This document shows positions 29,367-38,462 of a stretch of DNA of 64,000 bases, in pieces. Below the pieces are notes generated by a model. The model was not told the DNA's origin, ran no database searches, and was given only the letters and a program-made list of their open reading frames with translations. Position 1 is the first letter of the stretch. Each line of letters opens with the position of its first letter. This DNA comes from Pseudomonas sp. BN411 (GTDB lineage: Bacteria; Pseudomonadota; Gammaproteobacteria; Pseudomonadales; Pseudomonadaceae): the NCBI RefSeq assembly GCF_029871235.1, contig NZ_SSOM01000029.1:53815-117814 (forward strand), given 5' to 3'. The position numbers and the translations under genes were made by a program.

Positions 29367-29423
29367 GGTTTTTCCGAATTATATACACGCTGTGAACATC
29401 ACAAACAACACTTTCTTTCAGAA

Positions 29424-29433
29424 TTGTGTACAA
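29424..29433. promoter_or_regulatory. GntR-type operator TTGTGTACAA (site 5)
   Basis: The exact reverse complement of TTGTACACAA at sites 1 and 3, so on the minus strand, the direction of the porin, it reads the same. Confidence 0.65.
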
Positions 29434-29500
29434 AAATCAGATTTGATCTTCGCCAGATTCCGGTCGAACGGCTCTGGCACGGACTCGTAGACGATGCAGG

Positions 29501-30319
29501 TCAGGGCTTTGACTTCTCCTTCTGACGCTTGAGGAAGTCGACCTTCCACTGCTCCATCCCGAGGTATTCGGAGTCCAGGTTGGCCTCGACCTGGTAGCGC
29601 GCCTTGAGTGCTTCCACCTCCTGGCGATGCTCGGCGAGGAAACGGTCGAAGCGTGCGATCAGCTCGGGGTGTTTGAGGCTGGAGAGATTGAATGTGCCGC
29701 GGGTATGCGGGAGCTTCGGATCGAACACCAGCGCACCGGGGCGGGCACGGATGTTGTCGAGGTAGTAGGTAGCGACCACCACGTTGTAGTAGGCGCCGTC
29801 GGCCTGCTGCTTCATCGCCTGCTTGATCATCTGGCCGAGGTCGGCACTGTGTACCACCTCGGTCTGGCCGGCATCGATGCGCTCCTGGTAGCTCCAGGGC
29901 GTCCAGCCGTCCACCACCGCCAGCCTGGCCAGGCCGTCAACGCCCTGCCCCTGGCGCTTGGGCGCTACCAGCACCCCGTCTACGTAATCCACTACCGGCA
30001 GGCTATAGGTGATGTCCTTGCCGCCCTTCAGGTCGCCCGCCCAGTTGGGATTGTCCGGGTACTTGAAGTCGATGCTGCCGTTGAGCAAATGCTGCGTGAG
30101 CTGATTGACCGGCAACGTCTGGTACTGGATATCCAGACCGGCGTCACGGGCGAACAGGTCCAGCAGATCGCGGGCGAAGCCCTGGTATTCCCCCTGGTCG
30201 CTTACCCAGTAATGAGGCTGGAATGCCTGCTTCTCCACACCGATCACATAGGTCTGCGCCAGGGCACCATTGGCGGACAGAAGGCCGGCAGCCAGCCAGC
30301 CGAAAACCCGAGGTTTCAT
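29501..30319 (-). CDS. Periplasmic solute-binding protein (family 3), orphan
   Basis: A 272-residue secreted protein with signal peptide MKPRVFGWLAAGLLSANGAL, cleaved near ALA-QT, and a family 3 solute-binding fold (YVIGVEKQAFQPHYW, LDLFARDAGL, NGSIDFKYPDNPNW, TYSLPVVDYVDGVLV). AAGGAGGAGG precedes the ATG. It lies 66 bp after the deaminase gene, in the same direction, and no ABC permease or ATPase gene adjoins it. The ligand is unknown; context suggests a purine-derived compound, or a sensory or scavenging role. Confidence 0.82.
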   Translation of the reverse strand: MKPRVFGWLAAGLLSANGALAQTYVIGVEKQAFQPHYWVSDQGEYQGFARDLLDLFARDAGLDIQYQTLPVNQLTQHLLNGSIDFKYPDNPNWAGDLKGGKDITYSLPVVDYVDGVLVAPKRQGQGVDGLARLAVVDGWTPWSYQERIDAGQTEVVHSADLGQMIKQAMKQQADGAYYNVVVATYYLDNIRARPGALVFDPKLPHTRGTFNLSSLKHPELIARFDRFLAEHRQEVEALKARYQVEANLDSEYLGMEQWKVDFLKRQKEKSKP

Positions 30320-30385
30320 GACCTCCTCCTTGTTCTTCTTGGGCGGGATAGACAGGAGCGGGATCACCCCGCTCCCGGTGGCGAG

Positions 30386-31744
30386 TTACTCGCCGGACAC
30401 CAGTTGGCGCGCCAGTTGGTTGTGGCGCTCCAACACGCGCGGCAGATCCACGGTGACCAGATGGCCATCGCGCACCACTACCTTGCCGTTGATCACGCTG
30501 GTGGAAACGTGGGTCGGGGTGCAGAACACCAGCGCTGCCAGCGGGTCATGCAGGGCGCCGGCATAGGCGACGTGATTGAGTTCGAAGGCCACGAAGTCCG
30601 CAGCCATGCCCGGCGCCAGGGCTCCGATGTCGTCGCGGTTGAGTACCTTGGCTCCGCCCAGGGTGGCGATTTCCAGGGCCTCGCGAGCCGTCATGGCATC
30701 CGGACCGAAGCCGACCCGCTGCAGCAGCAGCGCCTGGCGTACTTCACCGATCATGCTCGCGCCGTCGTTGGAGGCCGAACCGTCCACACCCAGGCCTACC
30801 GGCACGCCGGCGTCGCGCATGCGGCGTACCGGGGCGATGCCGGAAGCCAGGCGCATGTTCGAGCAGGGGCAATGGGCAACGCCGGTGCCGGTACGGGCGA
30901 ACAGCTCTATGCCGTGTTCGTCCAGCTGCACGCAGTGGGCGTGCCAGACGTCGTGACCAACCCAGCCCAGGTCTTCGGCATATTCGGCCGGCGTCATGCC
31001 GAATTTCTCGCGGCTGTAGGCGATGTCGTTGACGTTCTCGGCCAGGTGCGTGTGCAGGGAAACCCCGTATTGACGGGCCAGTACCGCAGCTTCGCGCATC
31101 AGGTCGCGGCTCACCGAGAACGGCGAGCACGGTGCTACCACCACCCGCAACATCGAGCCGTGGGAGGCGTCGTGGTAATCCTCGATCAGGCGCTGGGATT
31201 CCTTGAGGATGTCCGCTTCCTTCTCCACCACGGAATCCGGCGGCAGGCCGCCCTGACTGCGGCCGACGCTCATGCTGCCGCGAGCGGCATGGAAGCGCAT
31301 GCCGATTTCGCCTGCGGCGTGGATGCTGTCATCCAGCTTGCAGCCGTTGGGGTAGATGTAGAGGTGGTCGCTGGAGGTGGTGCAGCCGGAAAGGATCAAC
31401 TCGGCCATCGCGGTCTGGGTGGAAACGCCGATCATCTCCGGAGTCAGGCGCGCCCAGATCGGGTACAGGTTGGTGAGCCAGTTGAACAGCTCGCCATCCT
31501 GGGCCGCAGGCACCACGCGGGTCAGGCTCTGGTACATGTGGTGGTGGGTGTTGACCAGGCCGGGAATGACGATCTTGCCCTTCATATCCAGCACTTCGTC
31601 GGCACTCTGCGGCAGCTCGCTGGTCGGTCCGACCTGCACGATGCGGTTGTCCTCGATGAACATCCCGCCCTGCCGGATCTCCCGGCGCTGGCCATCCATG
31701 GTCACCAGCAGGTCGGCGTTCTTCACCAATAGCGTCTTGGCCAC
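30386..31744 (-). CDS. 8-oxoguanine deaminase (amidohydrolase)
   Basis: A 452-residue amidohydrolase of the ATZ/TRZ group. Metal motifs are PGLVNTHHHMYQSLTR, HTHLAENVND, WHAHCVQLDEHGI and GVDGSASNDG. The composition and the CPCSNMRLASGI block resemble the P. aeruginosa 8-oxoguanine deaminase, which converts 8-oxoguanine to urate. That would let oxidised guanine enter the urate pathway encoded nearby. The start is a GTG with AAGGAG upstream. The close relative isoxanthopterin deaminase cannot be excluded. Confidence 0.85.
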   Translation of the reverse strand: MAKTLLVKNADLLVTMDGQRREIRQGGMFIEDNRIVQVGPTSELPQSADEVLDMKGKIVIPGLVNTHHHMYQSLTRVVPAAQDGELFNWLTNLYPIWARLTPEMIGVSTQTAMAELILSGCTTSSDHLYIYPNGCKLDDSIHAAGEIGMRFHAARGSMSVGRSQGGLPPDSVVEKEADILKESQRLIEDYHDASHGSMLRVVVAPCSPFSVSRDLMREAAVLARQYGVSLHTHLAENVNDIAYSREKFGMTPAEYAEDLGWVGHDVWHAHCVQLDEHGIELFARTGTGVAHCPCSNMRLASGIAPVRRMRDAGVPVGLGVDGSASNDGASMIGEVRQALLLQRVGFGPDAMTAREALEIATLGGAKVLNRDDIGALAPGMAADFVAFELNHVAYAGALHDPLAALVFCTPTHVSTSVINGKVVVRDGHLVTVDLPRVLERHNQLARQLVSGE

Positions 31745-31898
31745 GTGTCTTCTCCTTCGCCTCGAGGGCGCTCTTGTTTTGAGTATCTAAATGGCGTCGG
31801 GGTCCTTGGGGACGCCATGGCAAGGCGCGTCATCGAAGACAGTAGGTCTCCTACGGCGAGATGACGTAACGCGGCCAGGGCTAACCCAAGGAGCTCGA

Positions 31899-32894
31899 TC
31901 AGCCGCCGGTCATGCTCATGAAACGGACCACCTGCACCTGCTGGTCCGATTCGAAGAAATGCCGCTCGGGCTTCAGCCTGAGGGCATCGATCAACGCCGT
32001 GCGCAGCCGCTCGCCATCGCCGGGGTGACGACGGATCAGCGCCTTGAGGTCCAGCGCGCCTTCATGGCCGAGGCAGAGCACCAGCTTGCCTTCGGCGGTG
32101 ACGCGCACACGGTTGCAGTCGCCGCAGAAGTTGCGGCTATGGGGCGAGATGAAGCCGACCTGGCTTTCACTGCCAACCACCTGGTAATAGCGCGACGGCC
32201 CGCCAGTGCGGTAGCTGCTGGGCAATAGCTGGAAGCGCTGTTCCACTCGCTCGCGCACTTCTTCCGAGGTGCAGAGGGTGGCCTTGCGCTCGTGGCTGGA
32301 GACGCTGCCGAGGGGCATTTCCTCGATGAAGCTGATATCCAGCCCGCGGTCCACCGCGAAGGCGACGAGGTCCTGAACTTCGTCATCGTTGCGGCCTTTC
32401 TGTACCACGGTGTTCAGCTTGATCCGACGAAATCCGGCAGCACGCGCGGCGTCGATGCCGGCCAGCACTTGGTCGAGACGATCACGACGGGTGAATGCGG
32501 CGAAACGCTCGCGTTGCAGGGAGTCGAGACTGATGTTCAGACGGGTGACCCCGGCCTTGCGCAGGTCGGCGGCCATGTGGCCAAGCTGGGAGCCGTTGCT
32601 GGTGATGGCCAGGTCTTCCAACTCCTGGCGGGCGCCCAGGCGCGTCAGCAGCGAGTTCAGCCCCTTGCGTACCAACGGCTCACCGCCAGTGATGCGGATG
32701 CGCTTCACGCCGAGGCCGATGAAGGCATCAGCGACTGCGTAGAGTTCTTCAAGACTGAGGATCTGCGCCCGGGGTGCGAAGACCATGTCTTCGCTCATGC
32801 AGTAGGTGCAACGGAAGTCGCAGCGGTCAGTGACCGAGAGGCGCAGGTAGGAAATTCGACGCCCGAAGGGATCGAGCAAGTGGTTGTCTTGCAT
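31899..32894 (-). CDS. moaA: GTP 3',8-cyclase MoaA (molybdenum cofactor step 1)
   Basis: A 331-residue radical SAM enzyme. Cys25, Cys29 and Cys32 (CDFRCTYC) bind the first [4Fe-4S] cluster. The C-terminal FCGDCNRVRVTAEGKLVLCL provides the second, and the protein ends in GG as MoaA proteins do. It makes the first precursor of the molybdenum cofactor that XdhB needs, which explains its place in a purine island. It is probably a paralogue (moaA2 type) of a moaA in the main cofactor locus. Divergent from a TetR gene, with a GntR-type palindrome between. Confidence 0.95.
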   Translation of the reverse strand: MQDNHLLDPFGRRISYLRLSVTDRCDFRCTYCMSEDMVFAPRAQILSLEELYAVADAFIGLGVKRIRITGGEPLVRKGLNSLLTRLGARQELEDLAITSNGSQLGHMAADLRKAGVTRLNISLDSLQRERFAAFTRRDRLDQVLAGIDAARAAGFRRIKLNTVVQKGRNDDEVQDLVAFAVDRGLDISFIEEMPLGSVSSHERKATLCTSEEVRERVEQRFQLLPSSYRTGGPSRYYQVVGSESQVGFISPHSRNFCGDCNRVRVTAEGKLVLCLGHEGALDLKALIRRHPGDGERLRTALIDALRLKPERHFFESDQQVQVVRFMSMTGG

Positions 32895-32975
32895 GGGTGA
32901 CGTCTGCCGCAACACGCACCGGACAGGACTCCGATGACATGGACGGATGCCGAATGGAAACAGAATCAAAACTTT

Positions 32976-32985
32976 TTGTATACAG
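32976..32985. promoter_or_regulatory. GntR-type operator TTGTATACAG (site 6)
   Basis: Nine of ten bases match TTGTATACAA. It lies in the 201-bp divergent region between moaA and the TetR gene, about 82 bp upstream of moaA. Confidence 0.6.
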
Positions 32986-33095
32986 GAAATTCATCCAGTG
33001 GCTCGCTTGAGAGCCCTGCAAAGCGGGTGATAACATGCCCGACCTCTCGCCGGCCGGCCTTCCTGGCGCCCGGGCGAGTCAGACAAGGAGCCGAT

Positions 33096-33725
33096 GTGAG
33101 TAGCATTCGCGAGCGCAACAGAGACCTCATCCTGCGCGCGGCCAGCGAGGAATTCGCCGAAAAAGGGTTCGCCGCCACCAAGACGAGCGACATCGCGGCC
33201 AAGGCCGGCCTGCCCAAGCCCAACGTCTACTACTACTTCAAGTCGAAAGAGAACCTCTACCGCGAGGTCCTCGAGAGCATCGTCGAGCCCCTGCTGCAGG
33301 CGTCCGCGCCCTTCAATCAGGCCGGCCACCCCCACGAAGTGCTCACTGCCTATATCCGCTCGAAGATCCGCATCTCCCGTGACCTGCCCTACGCCTCCAA
33401 GGTGTTCGCCAGCGAGATCATGCACGGTGCCCCACACCTCTCGCAGGAACAGACCGAGCACCTCAACCTGCAAGCCAAGCACAACATCGAGTGCATTCAG
33501 GGCTGGATTGATCAGGGCCTGATGGCCAAGGTCGACCCCCATCACCTGCTGTTCAGCATCTGGGCGGCAACCCAGACCTACGCCGACTTCGATTGGCAGA
33601 TCTCCACCGTCACCGGCAAGCCCAGCCTCAGCGAGGCCGACTACGACGCCGCCGCGGAAACCATCATCCGCCTGGTGATCAAGGGCTGCGAAGTGGAAGA
33701 AAAGGTTTCGGCGAAGAGCGCCTGA
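33096..33725 (+). CDS. TetR-family regulator (RutR-like)
   Basis: A 209-residue regulator. The N-terminal TetR helix-turn-helix spans about residues 5-55 (ILRAASEEFAEKGFAATKTS, then AGLPKPNVYYYFKSKENLY). The C-terminal part resembles the RutR/YcdC group, whose E. coli member senses pyrimidines. The start is GTG at 33096 with AAGGAG 5 nt before; an ATG overlapping it is out of frame. It is divergent from moaA. It may regulate moaA or nucleobase genes; the ligand is unknown. Confidence 0.85.
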   Translation: MSSIRERNRDLILRAASEEFAEKGFAATKTSDIAAKAGLPKPNVYYYFKSKENLYREVLESIVEPLLQASAPFNQAGHPHEVLTAYIRSKIRISRDLPYASKVFASEIMHGAPHLSQEQTEHLNLQAKHNIECIQGWIDQGLMAKVDPHHLLFSIWAATQTYADFDWQISTVTGKPSLSEADYDAAAETIIRLVIKGCEVEEKVSAKSA

Positions 33726-33758
33726 TACCGGCTACACCGGCCCCTACAAAAAGTATTT

Positions 33759-33804
33759 CGCCCCCACAGGGCCAGTGCCGGCTGGCACAAACCCTGTGGG
33801 GGCG
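33759..33804. repeat. REP-like inverted repeat between TetR and GlcG-like genes
   Basis: CGCCCCCACAGGG and CCCTGTGGGGGCG (perfect 13-bp arms) enclose a smaller GCCAG / CTGGC hairpin. The neighbouring GCGAATTCATTCGC is a common Pseudomonas intergenic motif, also seen in altered form near 27826-27840. It could act as a convergent terminator. Confidence 0.7.
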
Positions 33805-33845
33805 AATTCATTCGCTAAGGGCTGCGCAGCAGCCCCTATCAGGCG

Positions 33846-34283
33846 TCAGGCCGCGCCAGCGTCCGCCTTCAGGCCGGCCGCCTCTACTGCGCTGACTGCG
33901 CACTGCTCATCGATATCGGACGTATCGCCGCTGATACCAATGGCGCCGATCACGACTCCCTCACCATCACGGATCAGAACACCGCCCGGTGCCGGCACCA
34001 GATTGCCGTCGGCCAGGTTGTTCACCGCACCGATGAAGGCCGGACGCTGCTGCGCGTCGGCAGCGATCAGGCGCGACCCCTTGCCCAGGGCCACTGCGCC
34101 CCACGCCTTGCCGATGGCGATTTGCGGTCGAAGCATGCTGGCGCCGTCCTGGCGCTGCAGGGTGATCAGGTGGCCGCCGGCATCCAGCACGGCGATGGTC
34201 AGCGGTGCCGTGCGCAGCTCGCGACCAACGGTCAGGGCATGGTTGGAAATGCTCACAGCGGTTTCCAGGGTCAGGGTGGTCAT
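33846..34283 (-). CDS. GlcG/HbpS-family protein
   Basis: A 145-residue protein of the GlcG/HbpS (DUF336) family, with LTIAVLDAGGHLITLQRQDGA near residue 30 and GGVLIRDGEGVVIGAIGISG near residue 105. Members occur beside glycolate and glyoxylate genes or bind haem; the molecular role is mostly unknown. The start at 34283 has GAGGA upstream; an in-frame extension to 34448 runs through the promoter region. It is divergent from gcl. Confidence 0.85.
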   Translation of the reverse strand: MTTLTLETAVSISNHALTVGRELRTAPLTIAVLDAGGHLITLQRQDGASMLRPQIAIGKAWGAVALGKGSRLIAADAQQRPAFIGAVNNLADGNLVPAPGGVLIRDGEGVVIGAIGISGDTSDIDEQCAVSAVEAAGLKADAGAA

Positions 34284-34460
34284 TTTCAAGCGTTCCTCGT
34301 GAGTGGTTGAACCTTGTGCGGCGTCGTCTGGGCCAGGGCTGGCGCATTCCTGAATCCACGCGGGCGTTTTCCAGCCCGTCCTGCGACGCATCCGAAAGCT
34401 GTAGCTCACTATCCCACCGAACACAAAAAAATCAACATATAGATACAATCACATTATTTT

Positions 34461-34470
34461 TTGTATACAG
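34461..34470. promoter_or_regulatory. GntR-type operator TTGTATACAG (site 7)
   Basis: Preceded by a run of Ts, as at sites 2 and 6. It lies 178 bp upstream of the GlcG-like start and 175 bp upstream of gcl. Confidence 0.6.
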
Positions 34471-34567
34471 TATTTCCGTCAGCGTTCTGACTATCGCTGG
34501 AGAGCCCCGTGAAACAGGCGTTTTAAAAGAGTCGACACCCTGCGACCTTTAGCCTCACAAATGGCCT

Positions 34568-34581
34568 TGACCCTTCAGTCA
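34568..34581. promoter_or_regulatory. TGACC-CTTC-AGTCA element
   Basis: A 9-of-10 match to TGACC-N4-GGTCA, 28 bp upstream of GntR-type site 8 in the gcl promoter region. Confidence 0.4.
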
Positions 34582-34609
34582 GACGATGAATAGAATCCAG
34601 CCACGTAGC

Positions 34610-34619
34610 TTGTATACAA
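34610..34619. promoter_or_regulatory. GntR-type operator TTGTATACAA (site 8)
   Basis: A perfect palindrome only 25 bp upstream of the gcl start codon, well placed to block transcription when bound. Confidence 0.75.
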
Positions 34620-34644
34620 TTTTCACAAGAAAGAGGCACAAAAC

Positions 34645-36420
<1,776 letters not shown>

Positions 36421-36430
36421 TTGCCGTCTT

Positions 36431-36459
36431 CCCCTCTCCTATTCGTGGTGGGAGAGGGG
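36431..36459. repeat. Hairpin in gcl-hyi spacer, first
   Basis: CCCCTCTCC, an 11-nt loop, GGAGAGGGG, starting 10 bp after the gcl stop. Weak T-content follows, so it is likely a processing or stability hairpin. Confidence 0.6.
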
Positions 36460-36468
36460 CTTTCACCT

Positions 36469-36494
36469 CCCTTCTCTCGCTCGCGAGAGAAGGG
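36469..36494. repeat. Hairpin in gcl-hyi spacer, second
   Basis: CCCTTCTCTCGC and GCGAGAGAAGGG are perfect 12-bp arms. It ends 18 nt before the hyi start, close to its AAGGAGA ribosome-binding site, and could affect hyi translation. Confidence 0.6.
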
Positions 36495-36512
36495 AATCAG
36501 AAGGAGACATTC

Positions 36513-37295
36513 ATGCCCCGTTTTGCCGCCAACCTGTCCATGCTGTTCACCGAAGTGGACTTTCTGGATCGTTTTGCCGCTGCCGCCGAAGCCGGCTTCA
36601 GCGGAGTCGAATACCTCTTCCCCTACGACTTCCCGGTAGAGGAAATCCGCGCACGCCTGGACGCCAACAAACTGGAACAGGTGCTGTTCAACCTGCCGGC
36701 CGGTGATTGGGGCAAGGGCGAGCGTGGCATCGCCTGCCACCCGGACCGCGTGGAAGAGTTCCGTGCCGGCGTGGACAAGGCCATCGCCTACGCCAAGGTA
36801 CTGGGCAATACCCAGATCAACTGCCTGGCTGGCATCCGCCCGCAAGGCTACGACTGCGCGACCATCGAGAGCACCTTCGTCGAGAACCTCAAGTTCGCCG
36901 CCGAGAAGCTCCAGGCCGCCGGTATCAAGCTGGTGATGGAAGCCATCAACACCCGCGACATCCCCGGCTTCTACCTGAACAACACCAAGCAGGCCCTGGC
37001 CATCCGCGAAAAAGTGGGCAGCGCCAACCTGTTCCTGCAGTACGACATCTACCACATGCAAATCATGGAAGGAGACCTGGCGCGCACCGTCGAGTCCAAC
37101 CTCGCCGCGATCAACCATGTGCAGCTTGCCGACAACCCGGGCCGCAACGAGCCGGGCACTGGCGAGATCAACTACCGCTTCCTCTTCGCGCACCTGGACC
37201 GTATCGGCTACCAGGGCTGGATCGGCTGTGAATACAAGCCGGCAACCACCACCGCTGCCGGCCTGGGCTGGCTGAAAACCCATAACGCCATCTAA
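36513..37295 (+). CDS. hyi: Hydroxypyruvate isomerase
   Basis: A 260-residue TIM-barrel isomerase interconverting hydroxypyruvate and tartronate semialdehyde. Family features are the N-terminus MPRFAANLSMLFTEVDFLDR, GFSGVEYLFPYDF, LVMEAINTRDIPGFYL with the metal-binding Glu, LQYDIYHMQIMEGDL, and IGCEYKPA. AAGGAGA lies upstream. It is 92 bp after gcl and 16 bp before glxR. Confidence 0.95.
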   Translation: MPRFAANLSMLFTEVDFLDRFAAAAEAGFSGVEYLFPYDFPVEEIRARLDANKLEQVLFNLPAGDWGKGERGIACHPDRVEEFRAGVDKAIAYAKVLGNTQINCLAGIRPQGYDCATIESTFVENLKFAAEKLQAAGIKLVMEAINTRDIPGFYLNNTKQALAIREKVGSANLFLQYDIYHMQIMEGDLARTVESNLAAINHVQLADNPGRNEPGTGEINYRFLFAHLDRIGYQGWIGCEYKPATTTAAGLGWLKTHNAI

Positions 37296-37311
37296 GAACG
37301 AGGTATTCAAC

Positions 37312-38202
37312 ATGGCCAAGATCGGATTTATCGGCACCGGCATCATGGGCAAGCCCATGGCTCAGAACCTGCAGAAAGCCGGCCACACCCTGTTCTTCTC
37401 CGAACACTTCGACAAGGCTCCGGCCGACCTGCTGGGCGAGAACGGCGTCGCCCTCGCCAACCCGAAAGAGGTTGCCCAGGAAGCCGAGTTCATCATCGTC
37501 ATGGTCCCGGACACCCCCCAGGTCGACGACGTCCTGTTCCGCAAGGACGGCATTGCCGAAGGCGTTGGTGCCGGCAAAGTCGTGATCGACATGAGCTCCA
37601 TCTCCCCCACCGCCACCAAGGTCTTCGCCGAGAAGATCAAGGCGACCGGCGCTGCCTACCTGGACGCCCCGGTATCCGGTGGTGAAGTCGGCGCCAAGGC
37701 CGCGACCCTGAGCATCATGGTCGGTGGCTGCCCGAACGCCTTCGAACGCGCGCTGCCGCTGTTCCAGGCCATGGGCAAGAACATCACCCGCGTCGGTGCC
37801 AACGGTGACGGCCAGACCGCCAAGGTGGCCAACCAGATCATCGTTGCCCTGAACATCCAGGCCGTCGCCGAAGCGCTGCTGTTCGCCGCCAAGAACGGCG
37901 CCGATCCGGCCAAGGTACGTGAGGCCCTGATGGGTGGCTTCGCCGGCTCCAAGATCCTTGAAGTTCACGGCGAGCGTATGATCAAGGGCACCTTCGACCC
38001 GGGCTTCCGCATCAGCCTGCACCAGAAGGACCTGAACCTGGCACTGTCCGGCGCCCGCGAACTGGGCCTGAACCTGCCGAACACCGCCAATGCCCAGCAA
38101 GTGTTCAGCACCTGCGCGGCGCTCGGCGGCAGCAACTGGGACCACTCCGGCCTGATCAAGGGCCTGGAGCACATGGCCAACTTCTCGATTCGCGAGGAGT
38201 AA
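37312..38202 (+). CDS. glxR: 2-hydroxy-3-oxopropionate (tartronate semialdehyde) reductase
   Basis: A 296-residue beta-hydroxyacid dehydrogenase that reduces tartronate semialdehyde to glycerate. The Rossmann motif is IGFIGTGIMGKPMAQNL at the N-terminus, the substrate loop is DAPVSGGEVGAKAATLSIMVGG, and the catalytic Lys lies in KVANQIIVALNIQAV. It follows hyi by 16 bp. An intergenic inverted repeat follows at 38208. Confidence 0.96.
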   Translation: MAKIGFIGTGIMGKPMAQNLQKAGHTLFFSEHFDKAPADLLGENGVALANPKEVAQEAEFIIVMVPDTPQVDDVLFRKDGIAEGVGAGKVVIDMSSISPTATKVFAEKIKATGAAYLDAPVSGGEVGAKAATLSIMVGGCPNAFERALPLFQAMGKNITRVGANGDGQTAKVANQIIVALNIQAVAEALLFAAKNGADPAKVREALMGGFAGSKILEVHGERMIKGTFDPGFRISLHQKDLNLALSGARELGLNLPNTANAQQVFSTCAALGGSNWDHSGLIKGLEHMANFSIREE

Positions 38203-38207
38203 TGTTT

Positions 38208-38287
38208 CGTAGGACGGGTTGAGCGAGTCGCTGCCCATCGAGCCGGCAGCTCCCGCGATGGCCAGCGCCCGCTCCCCCCGTCCTACG
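38208..38287. repeat. Intergenic inverted repeat, GTAGGATGGGTTGAGCG family, copy 2
   Basis: Perfect outer arms CGTAGGACGGG and CCCGTCCTACG. It lies in the 260-bp glxR-ttuD spacer, which has no other visible feature besides the ttuD leader. Confidence 0.7.
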
Positions 38288-38462
38288 ATCCCTTTCGACC
38301 CTCCTGGTCCGAGGTGACACGGCGCCAACGACCAGGAAGGTCGATTCCAGTCCCGAGCCGCTGCGTGCGGCGGTTCGGGACTGAAATCGGCCTTGAACGC
38401 CCGGCGATTCCACTCGCCGGCATGCCGCCCCACAAGAAGCATTCGGCCACCTGGAGCCTGCC

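Larger units (their letters stand above)
34284..34644. other. Divergent regulatory region, GlcG-like / gcl
   Basis: These 361 bp hold no gene. GntR-type palindromes are at 34461-34470 and 34610-34619, a TGACC-type element is at 34568-34581, and GTCAG-CGTT-CTGAC is at 34478-34491. Confidence 0.65.

Noticed and set aside
29627..31732. Plus-strand frame of 701 codons across the binding protein and deaminase genes
   Set aside because: Opposes two genes with clear signal peptide and metal motifs, and crosses their intergenic spacer without any start signal.
32934..33095. Long N-terminal extension of the TetR regulator
   Set aside because: It would cover GntR-type site 6 and the moaA promoter region; the GTG at 33096 has AAGGAG and gives the normal TetR N-terminus.
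34283..34448. N-terminal extension of the GlcG-like protein
   Set aside because: The added residues come from the divergent promoter region and have no counterpart in the family; GAGGA precedes the ATG at 34283.
34478..34491. GTCAG-CGTT-CTGAC as another TGACC-type site
   Set aside because: The arms have the opposite order (GTCAG first), so it is not the same motif; it may be a chance palindrome.
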